A DNA stretch of 64,000 nucleotides. Source: Nocardiopsis sp. FIRDI 009 (GTDB lineage Bacteria > Actinomycetota > Actinomycetes > Streptosporangiales > Streptosporangiaceae). Position 1 is the first letter of the stretch, and each line of letters begins with the position of its first letter. A model generated the notes under the pieces. The model saw nothing but the letters and a program-made list of their open reading frames with translations, searched no databases and had not been told where the DNA came from. Below, in pieces: positions 52,382-61,837 of this stretch. Position numbers and translations under genes: made by a program. The DNA is taken from the NCBI RefSeq assembly GCF_003386285.1, contig NZ_QPNC01000017.1, positions 62,001 through 126,000 on the forward strand. The letters run 5' to 3'.

Positions 52382-54091
52382 TCAGGCCGCCGGGTAGGCG
52401 CGCTCCGGATCGGCGTTGGTGAGCAGCTCCTCGGCGTGGGCCCGCCCCAGTTCGGAGTCCTCCAACCCGGCCAGCATGCGCGACAGCTCCCGGACCCGGC
52501 CGGCACGGTCCAACCGGACCACACCGCTCTCGGTGACCAGCCCCTCGGTGGACTTCTCCACCACCAGATGGGCGTCGGCGAAGGCCGCGACCTGGGGCAG
52601 ATGGGTGACCACGATGACCTGGGCACGCCGGGCAAGACGGGCCAGACGGCGACCGATCTCGACGGCCGCCTTGCCCCCCACCCCCGCGTCCACCTCGTCG
52701 AAGACGAACGTGGGCACCGGATCGGCACCGGCGAAGACCACCTCGATGGCCAACATGACACGGGAGAGCTCACCGCCGGAGGCCCCCTTGTGCAGGGCCA
52801 GCGGAGGCGAACTCGGGTGCGGCGCCAACAGGAGCTCCACGTCGTCACGCCCGTGCGGCCCGAACTCCGCGCCCGTCTGGATACGCACGCTCACCCGCGC
52901 GTGCGGCATCGCCAACGCGGTCAGCTCCTCGGTGACGGCCGCGCCGAACCGCTCGGCCGCCTCGGTGCGGATCCGCGTCAACTCCCCCGCGGACTCCTCC
53001 ATCCGGGCGTACAGTTCGTCGGCCTCGGCCCGCAACGCGTCGATCCGCTCGTCATCGCCCTCCAGCTCGTTGAGCCGCTTGGCCGCGTTCTCCGACCAGG
53101 CCAGCACCTCGTCGGTGGTCTCCCCGTACTTGCGGGACAGCTGCGTGAGCAGGGCCCGACGCTCCTGCACCGCCGCCAGACGGGCCGGGTCGGCGTCCAC
53201 CGACTCGGCGTAGGAGGCCAACTCCGTCGCGGCGTCGGAGATGATGTAGGACGCCTCATCCAACCGGTCCCCGATCACGCCCAGCCGCGCGTCGTGCTCA
53301 CGCACCGACGACACCGCCTGCCGGGCCGCCGAGAGCAGACCGACCACGTCGACCTCCACGTCGGAGGCCGGATCCCCGACCAACGCCTCGTGCGCGGTCG
53401 TGGCCGCCACCCGCAGGCTGTCGGCGTGCGCCAGACGGGTCTCCTCCGCCAGGAGCTCGGCGTCCTCCCCGGGCTGCGGCTGCGCGGCCTCGATCTCCTC
53501 GACCCCGAACCGCAGCAGATCGGCCTCCTGGGCGCGCTCACGGGCGCGCTGCACGATCTCCTCCAACTCGGTCGAGACCTCGCGGTGGCGCCGGTAGGCC
53601 GCCGTGTACCGCTTCAACTCCTTGGCCAGCTCCGGACCGGCGAACCGGTCCAGGGACGAGCGCTGACGGTCGGCGCGCAGCAGACGCTGCTGGTCGGACT
53701 GGCCGTGCACCGCGACCAGGTCGTCGGCCAGGTAGGCGAGCAGACTCACCGGGGCCGACCGGCCCCCCAGCGTCGCGCGCGAACGCCCCTCCGCCGACAC
53801 GGCGCGGGTGAGGATGAGAACGTCGTCGTCGATGTCGCCCCCGGCCTCCAGAACGCGCGAGGCCACCCGGCCGTCGCCGGGAACCGTCAGACGGCCCTCG
53901 ACGACCGCCCGGGGAGCGCCGGGGCGCACACGCTGGGGATCGGCCCGTCCGCCGAAGAGCAACCCGAGCCCGGTGACGACCATGGTCTTTCCCGCACCGG
54001 TCTCGCCCGTCACGACGGTCAGTCCCGGTGACAACTCCAGAACGGCGTCATCGATGACCCCGAGTCCCTGGATGCGGACTTCCTCCAGCAC
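52382..54091 (-). CDS. recN: DNA repair ATPase RecN
   Basis: 569 residues from a GTG with CAGGAGAGG upstream. SMC-like: GETGAGKTMVVTGLGLLFGG (Walker A, about 29-48), a long coiled coil (about 150-370), KGASGGELSRVMLAIE signature and FVFDEVDAGVGG Walker B. Double-strand break repair. No LexA box found upstream. Conserved order tlyA-nadK-recN-steA. Confidence 0.95.
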   Translation of the reverse strand: MLEEVRIQGLGVIDDAVLELSPGLTVVTGETGAGKTMVVTGLGLLFGGRADPQRVRPGAPRAVVEGRLTVPGDGRVASRVLEAGGDIDDDVLILTRAVSAEGRSRATLGGRSAPVSLLAYLADDLVAVHGQSDQQRLLRADRQRSSLDRFAGPELAKELKRYTAAYRRHREVSTELEEIVQRARERAQEADLLRFGVEEIEAAQPQPGEDAELLAEETRLAHADSLRVAATTAHEALVGDPASDVEVDVVGLLSAARQAVSSVREHDARLGVIGDRLDEASYIISDAATELASYAESVDADPARLAAVQERRALLTQLSRKYGETTDEVLAWSENAAKRLNELEGDDERIDALRAEADELYARMEESAGELTRIRTEAAERFGAAVTEELTALAMPHARVSVRIQTGAEFGPHGRDDVELLLAPHPSSPPLALHKGASGGELSRVMLAIEVVFAGADPVPTFVFDEVDAGVGGKAAVEIGRRLARLARRAQVIVVTHLPQVAAFADAHLVVEKSTEGLVTESGVVRLDRAGRVRELSRMLAGLEDSELGRAHAEELLTNADPERAYPAA

Positions 54092-54175
54092 CGAACCCTC
54101 TCCTGATAGTTGACGCCTGTGCGTTCACACGCGCGCCGCACGCGCGCACGCGACGTGCCAGAACCGTGTCCTGGA

Positions 54176-55102
54176 TCAGCGGTCGCGTTCGCCCCGCCCG
54201 CGCCAGCCCGCGACCGGCAGACCGAACTTGGCCACCAGCCGGTCGGTGAACGGCGCCCGGTGCAACCGGGCCAGCCGAACCGGCGTGTCCGCACGGGTGA
54301 TCTCTATCCGTGCCCCGGCGGGCAATTCGACCATACGCCGTCCATCACACCAGAGCACCCCCGGAGCCGTGTCCGGCAACACCTCCAACGCGACCGTCGC
54401 CCCCGGGCCCACCACGAGCGGGCGGGCGAACAGGGCATGGGCGCTGAGCGGGACGACCAGCATCGCGTCGACGTCGGGCCAGACCACGGGCCCTCCGGCG
54501 GAGAAGGCGTGCGCGGTGGACCCGGTGGGGGTCGCGACCACCACACCGTCACAGGTCCAGCGGGACAGCGGACGGTCGTCGATCTCCAGGACGGCCTCCA
54601 GGATGCGGCGGGCCTCGCCCTTCTCCAGGGTCGCCTCGTTGAGCGCCCAGGTCCGCACCGGAGGCGCCCCGTCCCCGCGACCGCCGTTGAGAACCGCCAC
54701 GTCGAGGGTCATGCGCTCCTCGACGACGTAGTCGCGGTCGACCACACTCTGCACGGTCGCCCCGAGATCCTCGCGTTCGGCCTCGGCCAGGAAACCGACG
54801 TGCCCCAGGTTCACACCGAGCAGGGGGGCGCCCGCCGGACGCGCGAGCTCGGCGGCGCGCAACAGGGTGCCGTCACCACCGAGCACCATGACCATCTCGA
54901 CACCCTCGGCGGCCTCCGCGGGTTCGACGGCCTCGACCGGCGCCAGGGAGCACCCCTCGACCGCCAACTCCTCGACCTCGCCCTTGAGCATGCGCACCGT
55001 CAGCCCGGCCCGGGTGAGGCTCCGGTGGACCAGGCGGGCGCTGCGGATCGCCGCGGGGCGACCGGTGTGCGCCAGCAGGAGAACACTGCGTCCGCTGGTC
55101 AT
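54176..55102 (-). CDS. nadK: NAD kinase
   Basis: 308 residues. MVLGGDGTLLRAAELAR (GGDGT motif about 73-77), ALNEATLEKGEARR (NE/D motif) and VVVATPTGSTAHAFSAGGPV. Phosphorylates NAD to NADP. Immediately downstream of tlyA, as in mycobacteria (ppnK). Confidence 0.95.
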   Translation of the reverse strand: MTSGRSVLLLAHTGRPAAIRSARLVHRSLTRAGLTVRMLKGEVEELAVEGCSLAPVEAVEPAEAAEGVEMVMVLGGDGTLLRAAELARPAGAPLLGVNLGHVGFLAEAEREDLGATVQSVVDRDYVVEERMTLDVAVLNGGRGDGAPPVRTWALNEATLEKGEARRILEAVLEIDDRPLSRWTCDGVVVATPTGSTAHAFSAGGPVVWPDVDAMLVVPLSAHALFARPLVVGPGATVALEVLPDTAPGVLWCDGRRMVELPAGARIEITRADTPVRLARLHRAPFTDRLVAKFGLPVAGWRGRGERDR

Positions 55103-55211
55103 CGCCGTCCCCTCACGTTGGCTCCCCGACAGGGAGTCGGATGCGGGCCGGGAGCGGTCGCTGACCCGGCCGGGTCACGTTACCGGACACCGAGGACACG
55201 GTGCCACGCGG

Positions 55212-56012
55212 TCAGCGGGGCCCCTCCTCGATCGCTCTGGCCAACCGGTCGGGGTCCAGGGGCGGCGCCCCCGCGCGCATCCACAGGAAGTACTCGACGT
55301 TGCCGGAGGGGCCCGGCAGCGGACTGGCGGTGACGTCCACGGTGCCCAGGCCCAGACCGAGCGCGTGCTCGGCGACACGGGTGACCGCCTCGGCGCGCAG
55401 GGCGGGATCACGAACCACCCCGCCCGCCCCGACCCGCTCCTTGCCGACCTCGAACTGGGGCTTGACCATGAGGACGAAGTCGGCGTCGGGGGTGACGCAC
55501 TCGCGCAGCGGCGCCAGGACCAGGGTCAGCGAGATGAACGACAGGTCACCCACGACCAGGTCGGGACGGGGCTCACCGATCTGCTCGGGTGTGAGTTCGC
55601 GGACGTTGCACCGCTCCATCACACGCACCCGCTCGTTGCTGCGCAGGGACCAGGCGAGCTGCCCGTAACCGACGTCGACCGCCGTGACGTGCGCGGCCTC
55701 ACGGCGCAGCAGCACGTCGGTGAACCCGCCGGTGGAGGCGCCCGCGTCCAGCGCGTGCCGACCGGAGACGTCCAGGGCGAACGCGTCCAGGGCGCCGATG
55801 AGCTTGTGGGCGCCCCGCGAGACGTAGGGCGGTTCCTCCGAGGGGGTGCGCACGACGATGGGCTGGTCGGTGCCGACCTGGGTGGCGGCCTTGGAGGCCA
55901 CCATCCCGGCCACACGGACGTAGCCGCCCTCGATGATCTCGGCGGCGTGGCCGCGGGAGCGTGCGTGCCCGCGGCGGACGAGTTCCGCGTCGAGCCGACT
56001 GCGTTTTGCCAT
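55212..56012 (-). CDS. tlyA: TlyA family rRNA 2'-O-methyltransferase / hemolysin homologue
   Basis: 266 residues; ATG at 56012 (MAKRSRLDAELVRRG) with an alternative GTG two codons earlier. S4 RNA-binding domain (1-60), then an FtsJ-type methyltransferase: LDAGASTGGFTDVLLRREAA for SAM and KPQFEVGKERV with the catalytic Lys. In mycobacteria TlyA methylates 16S and 23S rRNA and its loss gives capreomycin resistance. Confidence 0.93.
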   Translation of the reverse strand: MAKRSRLDAELVRRGHARSRGHAAEIIEGGYVRVAGMVASKAATQVGTDQPIVVRTPSEEPPYVSRGAHKLIGALDAFALDVSGRHALDAGASTGGFTDVLLRREAAHVTAVDVGYGQLAWSLRSNERVRVMERCNVRELTPEQIGEPRPDLVVGDLSFISLTLVLAPLRECVTPDADFVLMVKPQFEVGKERVGAGGVVRDPALRAEAVTRVAEHALGLGLGTVDVTASPLPGPSGNVEYFLWMRAGAPPLDPDRLARAIEEGPR

Positions 56013-56018
56013 GGTCAC

Positions 56019-56216
56019 CTAGGATACCGGGGGCCGGCGGGGGCCGTCCGCGTCCTGGTCCAGAGCACCGAGCACCGTGGACAGCTCCTGGTGCAGGGAG
56101 TCGAAGACACCGACGTGGTCGGCGGTGGGCAGTCCGTCCAGCGCGGACAGTCGCTCACGCGTGCCGGCGAGGGTCCGTTCGGCCAGCGCGGCGGCCTGTT
56201 CCGTGGGGTCCGTCAT
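56019..56216 (-). CDS. Small conserved protein upstream of tlyA
   Basis: 65 residues from an ATG with GAGGCGAG upstream. All-helical: TDPTEQAAALAERTLAGTRE, then a loop and VFDSLHQELSTVLGALDQD. Mycobacteria have a similar tiny gene (Rv1693) in the same place. Unknown function; 6 bases from tlyA, so co-translated. Confidence 0.75.
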   Translation of the reverse strand: MTDPTEQAAALAERTLAGTRERLSALDGLPTADHVGVFDSLHQELSTVLGALDQDADGPRRPPVS

Positions 56217-56240
56217 CACTCTCGCCTCCTCGTGCGGACA

Positions 56241-57014
56241 CTACTTCTTCGCCGTTCCCTTGCCCTTGGTCGTCCGTTTGGCCGCGGTCCCCTTGCCGGT
56301 CGACCGCGAACGGCTGGACCGAGTGGTCGACTTCGCGGAACCCTTGGCCGTGGACCGGCCCTTGGAGCTGGTCCCCGCCGCCTTGGCGGGTTTGGACCCG
56401 GCCTCCGCACGATCCTCCGGGGTGTCCGGCTCCTCTGAGGTGTCCGGCTCCTCCGGGGAGGCGCCCTGGGCAGCGGAGGCGGAGCCGCCGGCCGCCGAAG
56501 GCGCGGTGTCGGTGGTGTCGGCGGAACCCTCGGCAGCGGGTTCGGGCCGCGGTTCGGCACCGTCCTCGTCACCGGCGGGAGCCACCCGCGTGTCCACGGC
56601 GCCCGTGGCGGGACCGGAAGCGGACTCCGGGACGGCGGCGACGGGCGCGGCGACGCGCTCGGGGACCTGGTGGCGCGCGGCCAGACGGCGTTCGAGTTCG
56701 GCGACCCGGCGGACGAGGCGGTCGTGCTCATCCCGGGGGACGACGTCCATCCGCTCCAACTGCCGCTCCACCTCGGACCGGACCAGAGCGGCGATGGCGG
56801 CACGGTTGGCCTGGCTGGTCTCGATGAGCTCCCCCGCCAGGGCCTGGATGCTCTGGCCGACCCTCGGCGGCAGCGCCTCACCGCTCGTCCGCTCCGGGGC
56901 GGCGGTACCGTTCGCCCGCAGCAGTGCCTTGGCCGCGGCGACGGCCTCCTTGCGCGACAGTTCGGTGAGGCCACTGGCGGCATCGAGATAGGTGCGTACC
57001 GCGTCGACGACCAT
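56241..57014 (-). CDS. Phasin-like coiled-coil protein with histone H1-like basic tail
   Basis: 257 residues. Helical N-terminal part (1-120) with GLTELSRKEAVAAAKALLR and a C-terminal coiled coil VRRVAELERRLAARH, resembling PhaF/PhaI-type phasin or BMFP proteins. Residues 125-200 are Pro/Ala/Glu-rich spacer; 205-257 are Lys/Ser/Thr/Arg repeats (STAKGSAKSTTRSSRSRSTG) like the tails of H1-like nucleoid proteins. Could link storage granules or membrane to DNA; inferred. No PHA genes nearby. Confidence 0.75.
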   Translation of the reverse strand: MVVDAVRTYLDAASGLTELSRKEAVAAAKALLRANGTAAPERTSGEALPPRVGQSIQALAGELIETSQANRAAIAALVRSEVERQLERMDVVPRDEHDRLVRRVAELERRLAARHQVPERVAAPVAAVPESASGPATGAVDTRVAPAGDEDGAEPRPEPAAEGSADTTDTAPSAAGGSASAAQGASPEEPDTSEEPDTPEDRAEAGSKPAKAAGTSSKGRSTAKGSAKSTTRSSRSRSTGKGTAAKRTTKGKGTAKK

Positions 57015-57222
57015 GTTTCACGTGCTCCTTGATGGGACCGCGGGAGGAAGGGCAAAGGAGGAGCGCGCACGGGGCGAGAGAGCCACTGCGCGACGTGGGG
57101 GGTGCGCGGTCAACGCTACCGGGGCGCGGGCCCCGATGGCGCGGGAACCCGTGAGGCGGCGCCTTTCGTCCCGTTCGCGACGCAGCCACCGCACCCGCAC
57201 CGGAGTAGGGCATCATGTGGCC

Positions 57223-57573
57223 ATGAGCAGCATCGAGGCGTGCCTGGCCGGCATCGCGAGGGTGAACGAACGCATCCTCGCCCAACCCGAGTCCGAACGC
57301 CGCAAACACATCCGCGAGCGTTCGGTCAGCGTCGTGGTCCCGGACCTGTCCACGGTGTTCGACATGCGACTCACCCTGAACGGCCTGGTGGACGTCACCC
57401 ACCGCCCCGCCGACCAGGCCGCCCCCTCCCCCCAGGTGCGGGTGACCGTGGACAGCGCCGACCTGGTCGAGTTGGCGGAGGACCGGATGGACTACGCGCG
57501 GGCGCTGCTCACCCGCCGGGTCAGGGTGGACGCCAGCGTCGGCGACCTGCTGCGCATGCGCCGACTGATGTAG
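57223..57573 (+). CDS. SCP2-like sterol-carrier domain protein
   Basis: 116 residues from an ATG with GGAG upstream. Layout of the SCP2 fold: N-terminal helix (IEACLAGIARVNERILAQ), strands VSVVVPDLSTVFDMRLT and LVDVTHRP, then VRVTVDSADLVELAEDRMD and a final helix. Lipid or hydrophobic ligand binding expected. Divergent from the phasin-like gene with which it may share a control region. Confidence 0.7.
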   Translation: MSSIEACLAGIARVNERILAQPESERRKHIRERSVSVVVPDLSTVFDMRLTLNGLVDVTHRPADQAAPSPQVRVTVDSADLVELAEDRMDYARALLTRRVRVDASVGDLLRMRRLM

Positions 57574-57641
57574 CCCGCCCACCGGCGCGGACCGAAACGG
57601 TGACCGGGCGCCCCGGGCACCCGGCACACCCACGGCCAGGG

Positions 57642-57965
57642 GTGAGGGAACTGCTCTCACCGGCGGCCGGGAAGCCGCCGCGGAAGATCGCCCGCCCGTT
57701 CGTCGCCGACCGGCCCACGGGTGTGTCGGTGCGCGACCGGCTCAGGGGCCTCACTCCACAGGACGAGACGGTCCTGCTCGCCGTGGGCGAGCACATGGGC
57801 CGATCCGCCTCCACTGATCCGGCGGCGCCGTGACGGCCTGGAGCACTCCACCCACATCTGGGCCGCCCGTAAGCGGGACCCGACCGCCCGGTCCTCATCC
57901 CGGTGGACGGGTCCGGTCACCTCCCACACCCACGACCAGTGGGGCCTGCGGCCGGGCCGCGGACA
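57642..57965 (+). pseudogene. Decayed TnpB-like (IS200/IS605 type) transposase remnant
   Basis: Two consecutive reading frames carry pieces of the N-terminus of an actinomycete TnpB-like protein. The first (57642-57833) contains RPTGVSVRDRLRGLTPQDET and AVGEHMGRSAS. The second, offset by one base (from 57832), continues DGLEHSTHIWAARKR, SSSRWTGPV and HDQWGL. After about 57965 the similarity is lost and no catalytic RuvC part follows. So this is a frameshifted, 3'-truncated relic, not an active RNA-guided nuclease. Recognition is from memory of the family. Confidence 0.6.
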
Positions 57966-58085
57966 CGATCCGACGGCGCTGGACGCGGACGGAAGGCGGT
58001 GGACCGGAACACCCGAGACCGTTCGGAGCGTTCGGCTGAGCAGGTGTGACTCATGCTCGGCTTTGAGGAACGGTACCGTTCTGGG

Positions 58086-59387
58086 ATGCCACGCCAACCT
58101 CTCGCACTGGCTCCCTTCCGAGGGCTGCGCTACACGGACCTGGACATCGGGCGGATCCTCGACTCCGGTGAGTACGGTGTCGCCCACCTCCTCGCCCCTC
58201 CCTATGACGTCCCGGACCCGGAGGAGACCCTCGAACTCCTGCGTTCGGACCCGCACAACGCCGCCCGCCTCACGGTTCCCTACCAGCTGAACCTGACGAT
58301 GCCCGGAAGTTGCGGGGGACGGCCCGCCCGGTTCATCTACGAGAATGCGGCCGTCCGCCTGAACACGTGGATCGACGAGGGAGTGCTGGCCCAGGACCCC
58401 GAGGACACCCTGTACGTCTACGAACAGGTGACCGCGGCCGGTGTCCGTCAGCGCGGACTCATCGGGGCCCTGGACCTGCCCTCGGCCACCGAGCCCGGCC
58501 CCGTCCGGCCGCACGAACAGGTGGACCGGATGCCCGTGCTCGACCGGTTCTGGCTGATGAGGAGTACCCGCGCCAACCTCGAACCGATCTTCCTGCTCTA
58601 CCCCGGAGGGAACGGCGCTACAACCCGGGTCACGGAGGACGCCGAGCGGCGTGGAACACTTCTCGTCGACACCCGTACCGCCGACGGAACCCGACACCGG
58701 CTCTGGGCCCTGACCGACCCGGCGGCCCACTCCGAGATCGAGGCCGACCTGGCGCCCCGCACCGCGCTGATCGCGGACGGTCACCACCGGTACACCGCCT
58801 ACCAGCGCATGCACGAGCTCGGCGGCGACCCGGGATGGGCGTACGGACTGGCCTACCTCGTGGACAGCGACACCCACCCCCCGACCCTGGGCGCCATCCA
58901 CCGGGTCGTGCCCGCGCTGTCCGCCGACCGGGCGGTCGCGTCCGCACGGTCGGTGGCCCGGGTCGAGCACCTGGGCAGCTCCTCCCTCGCCGACGCCGAA
59001 CGGGCTCTCGCCAAGGCGGACCACCCCGTCCTGCTCCTGGCCGACCCGCGCGGCGGTTTCCACCTCGTGTCCGATTTCGACCCACGACCGCTGGCGGAGG
59101 CCACCCCCTCGCGCTCGGACGCCTACCGGGAACTGCCCACCACCGCGCTGCACCACCTGCTCCTGCCCCTGTGGGAGCGCCCCGACCACGACCTGCGCAT
59201 GGTGCACGACGACGCCGCCAGGGCGATCGAGACCGCCCGGCAGGAGGAGGGCACCGCCGTCATCGTGCCCCCGCTGCGCGTGGAACAGGTGTACGCGGTC
59301 GCCGAGCGCGGCGAACTCACCCCGCGCAAGTCCACCTCGTTCGGGCCCAAGCCGCGCAGCGGCCTGGTCATGCGTGTCCTGCCCTGA
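58086..59387 (+). CDS. DUF1015 family protein
   Basis: 433 residues. LAPFRGLRYTDLD at the start, APPYDVPDPEET, LYVYEQVTAAGVRQRGLIGA and ALIADGHHRYTAYQRM (DGHHRY is the family hallmark, about 236-241). Probable kinase/cofactor-like fold without proven reaction; bacterial homologues are linked to serine kinase SerK. TACCGT lies 6 bases before the ATG, so translation may be leaderless. Confidence 0.88.
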   Translation: MPRQPLALAPFRGLRYTDLDIGRILDSGEYGVAHLLAPPYDVPDPEETLELLRSDPHNAARLTVPYQLNLTMPGSCGGRPARFIYENAAVRLNTWIDEGVLAQDPEDTLYVYEQVTAAGVRQRGLIGALDLPSATEPGPVRPHEQVDRMPVLDRFWLMRSTRANLEPIFLLYPGGNGATTRVTEDAERRGTLLVDTRTADGTRHRLWALTDPAAHSEIEADLAPRTALIADGHHRYTAYQRMHELGGDPGWAYGLAYLVDSDTHPPTLGAIHRVVPALSADRAVASARSVARVEHLGSSSLADAERALAKADHPVLLLADPRGGFHLVSDFDPRPLAEATPSRSDAYRELPTTALHHLLLPLWERPDHDLRMVHDDAARAIETARQEEGTAVIVPPLRVEQVYAVAERGELTPRKSTSFGPKPRSGLVMRVLP

Positions 59388-59657
59388 CCCTCGCCGGCCG
59401 GACCGCAGGGCGCCCCGGACCGCCACACGCCGCCCGCGGTGCGGGAGGGTGGCGGTGAGCCCTGGAAGAGCGCCTCGGAACGGGGCCAGAGGCGGGATCG
59501 GTGTTCCGGCCCCGACCGGGAGCCCGGTGCACGCCGTGCCCCCCGGGACACGACCGGCGTGACACCCCCGAACGGTGCCCCCGCGCCCCAGCCCGCCTCC
59601 GCCCGTACCGCGTCATCCCCCACCGTGAAGAACCACCGGACGAAAGCCGAACGCCCC

Positions 59658-60461
59658 GTGACCCTCCCACCACCCACGCACACCCGACCCCCCTTGACCC
59701 GGTCCTCCCTCGTCCGAGACCTGGCCGCCCTCGGCGTCGAGGCGGGCGACACCCTCCTGGTCCACTCCTCACTACGCTCCCTCGGCTGGGTGTGCGGTGG
59801 GGCGCCGACCGTGGTCCGCGCCCTGGCCGACGTGGTCGGCGCAGATGGAACCGTCACCGCCCCGACCCAGACCATGGACAACTCCGACCCCGCGACCTGG
59901 ACGAACCCACCCGTCCCCGAGTCCTGGTGGCCGATCATCCGGGCCGAGGCGCCGCCGTTCCACCCGGCGGTGACCCCGACCCTGGCCATGGGACGGATCG
60001 CGGAGACCCTGCGTACGTGGCCCGGCGCGGTGCGCAGCACCCATCCGCAGACCTCCTTCGCCGCCCTGGGCCGCCGGGCCGGACGGCTCATGGCCGAACA
60101 CGCGGAGGACTGCCGCCTGGGCGATCGCTCCCCGCTCGCCGCGCTGGAACGGGCCGATGCCCGTGTCCTGCTGCTCGGGGCGGGATACGCGTCCTGCACC
60201 GCCTTCCACCTCGCGGAGTACCGGACACCGCGCCCCGCCGTGGAGGAGTTCTCCTGCGCGGTCCTGACCTCCGACGGGCGGCGGGCATGGGTCACCCACA
60301 CCGACGTGGCCTTGGACCCGAGCGACTTCGACCCCCTGGGGGCGGCCTTCGAGGGCACCGGCGCCGTGACGACGGGCCGGGTGGGGGAGGCCGCGGCACG
60401 GCTGTTCTCCCTGCCGCGGGCCGTGGAGTTCGCGACAGGGTGGCTGACCCGGAACCGGTGA
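59658..60461 (+). CDS. AAC(3)-family aminoglycoside/antibiotic N-acetyltransferase
   Basis: 267 residues from a GTG at 59658; the start is uncertain since no good ribosome site exists and GTGs at 59559 and 59625 are in frame. VHSSLRSLGWVCGGAPTVV, VGADGTVTAPTQTMDNSD, FHPAVTPTLAMGRIAE and STHPQTSFAALG are conserved AAC(3)/YokD blocks. Acetyl-CoA dependent, cytoplasmic. In actinomycetes such genes may be self-protection or intrinsic; actual substrate unknown. Confidence 0.85.
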   Translation: MTLPPPTHTRPPLTRSSLVRDLAALGVEAGDTLLVHSSLRSLGWVCGGAPTVVRALADVVGADGTVTAPTQTMDNSDPATWTNPPVPESWWPIIRAEAPPFHPAVTPTLAMGRIAETLRTWPGAVRSTHPQTSFAALGRRAGRLMAEHAEDCRLGDRSPLAALERADARVLLLGAGYASCTAFHLAEYRTPRPAVEEFSCAVLTSDGRRAWVTHTDVALDPSDFDPLGAAFEGTGAVTTGRVGEAAARLFSLPRAVEFATGWLTRNR

Positions 60462-60562
60462 CGGGTGCGACGCAGCGCACACCGGGGACCGGCGGACCCG
60501 CCCACCCCGGCGGCCGTAGCCTGGACACGTCCACTCCCACCGCACGGAACGGGTGCCCCGCC

Positions 60563-61570
60563 ATGTCCCTGCTCGCCGCCGACCGCCCGCTCTCGGAACT
60601 GCACGACGCGATGCTCCTCGACCTGGACGGTGTGGTCTACATCGGTCCGCGCGCGGTGCCGAGCGCCCCGGAGGCCGTGGGCAAGGCACGCGCGGCGGGG
60701 GCGCGGGTGGCGTTCGTGACCAACAACGCCGGACGGACCCCCGCCCGTATCGCCGAGCACCTCACCTCCCTCGGCGTCGCGGCCGTACCCGAGGACGTGG
60801 TGACCTCGGCCGAGGCCGCCGCGCGGGTGGTCCGCGACCGGTTCCCGGCCGGATCGGACGTGCTCGTGGTGGGGGACACCGGGCTGCGCCAAGCCGTGCG
60901 GCGGATGGGGCTGCGGCCGGTCACCGTGGCGTCGGAGTCGGTGGTGGCCGTGGTGCAGGGGTACGCGCGCGTGATCTCCCGCGACCTGCTCGACCAGGGC
61001 TCGCTCGCGGTGGCCCGAGGTGCGCTGTACGTGGCGAGCAACGCCGACGCCACGGCGCCCAACGAGTGGGGGATCACCCCGGCCAACGGCTCCTTCGTCC
61101 GGGTCATCGCCCACGCGACCGGGGTGGAGCCGATCATCGCGGGCAAACCCATGCGTCCGCTGCACGAGGAGGGCATTCTGCGCACCGGAGCCAGGAACCC
61201 CCTGATCGTCGGCGACCGGCTGGACACCGACATCGAGGGCGCCGCGGCGCACGGAGCCGCCGGGATGCTCGTGCTGTCGGGGGTGGCCACGCCGTTGGAC
61301 GCGCTGGCCGCACCAGCGCACCAGCGCCCGCGCTACCTGGCCTGGGACGTGTCGGGAATGAATCAGACACATCCGGCCGTGGTCCGGGAGGGGACCCGGA
61401 CCCGGTGTGGAGGGTGGACGGCCGTCACCGACGGCGGCGAACTCCGTCTGGAGGGGGCGGGAGACCGGTTGGACGGCCTGCGCGCGCTGTGCGTGGCGGT
61501 GTGGTCGGACGAGACGGTGGACCCGACCGGCCCGTCCGCACGCGAGGCGCTGGCACACCTGGACTGGTGA
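60563..61570 (+). CDS. HAD-superfamily IIA phosphatase (NagD-like)
   Basis: 335 residues. LLDLDGVVYIGPRAVP (nucleophile Asp about 19), FVTNNAGRTP, GKPMRPLH and IVGDRLDTDIEGA (motif IV). The C-terminal 60 residues have GGWTAVTDGGELRLEGAG. Resembles Rv1692, a glycerol-3-phosphate phosphatase that in mycobacteria sits next to tlyA; here it is about 5 kb from tlyA, separated by newer genes. Confidence 0.88.
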   Translation: MSLLAADRPLSELHDAMLLDLDGVVYIGPRAVPSAPEAVGKARAAGARVAFVTNNAGRTPARIAEHLTSLGVAAVPEDVVTSAEAAARVVRDRFPAGSDVLVVGDTGLRQAVRRMGLRPVTVASESVVAVVQGYARVISRDLLDQGSLAVARGALYVASNADATAPNEWGITPANGSFVRVIAHATGVEPIIAGKPMRPLHEEGILRTGARNPLIVGDRLDTDIEGAAAHGAAGMLVLSGVATPLDALAAPAHQRPRYLAWDVSGMNQTHPAVVREGTRTRCGGWTAVTDGGELRLEGAGDRLDGLRALCVAVWSDETVDPTGPSAREALAHLDW

Positions 61571-61575
61571 TCCGA

Positions 61576-61837
61576 TCACCGGCCCTCCCCCTTCTCCCCC
61601 GCCCGCTCCGCCGTGCGCGCCTCCACCTCGTGGACGGTGCGCACCCCGTCGCCGACCCGCCGGCTCCGCCTGCGCAGAACCCCCGTCATCTCGACGACCT
61701 CGCCCACCCGCACGCGCCACACAGACCCGCCGGGTGGCGATCCGGTCCCCGCTGGGCGGCTCCCGCGAGGGTTCGGCGGTGATCCGCTCCGCCACGACGA
61801 TCTCGTTGCGGTGCCCCGGGGTGGTGTCCTGCCGCAT
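61576..61837 (-). pseudogene. Frameshifted, internally deleted SSB paralogue
   Basis: An ATG at 61837 with GAAGGA upstream reads MRQDTTPGHRNEIVVAERIT and PSGDRIATRRV, the start of an OB-fold SSB paralogue of actinomycetes. Near 61740-61715 the frame shifts by one, and the other frame continues RVGEVVEMTGVLRRRSRR and VHEVEARTAERAG to the stop at 61576, the last strands of the same fold. Only about 87 codons remain where paralogues have about 110-130, so part of the middle is also missing. Most likely dead. It stops 6 bases from the HAD gene end. Confidence 0.6.

Noticed and set aside
54092..54175. LexA box upstream of recN
   Set aside because: GAAC and GTTC-like pieces exist but not in the paired spacing; nothing comparable to the site upstream of uvrA.
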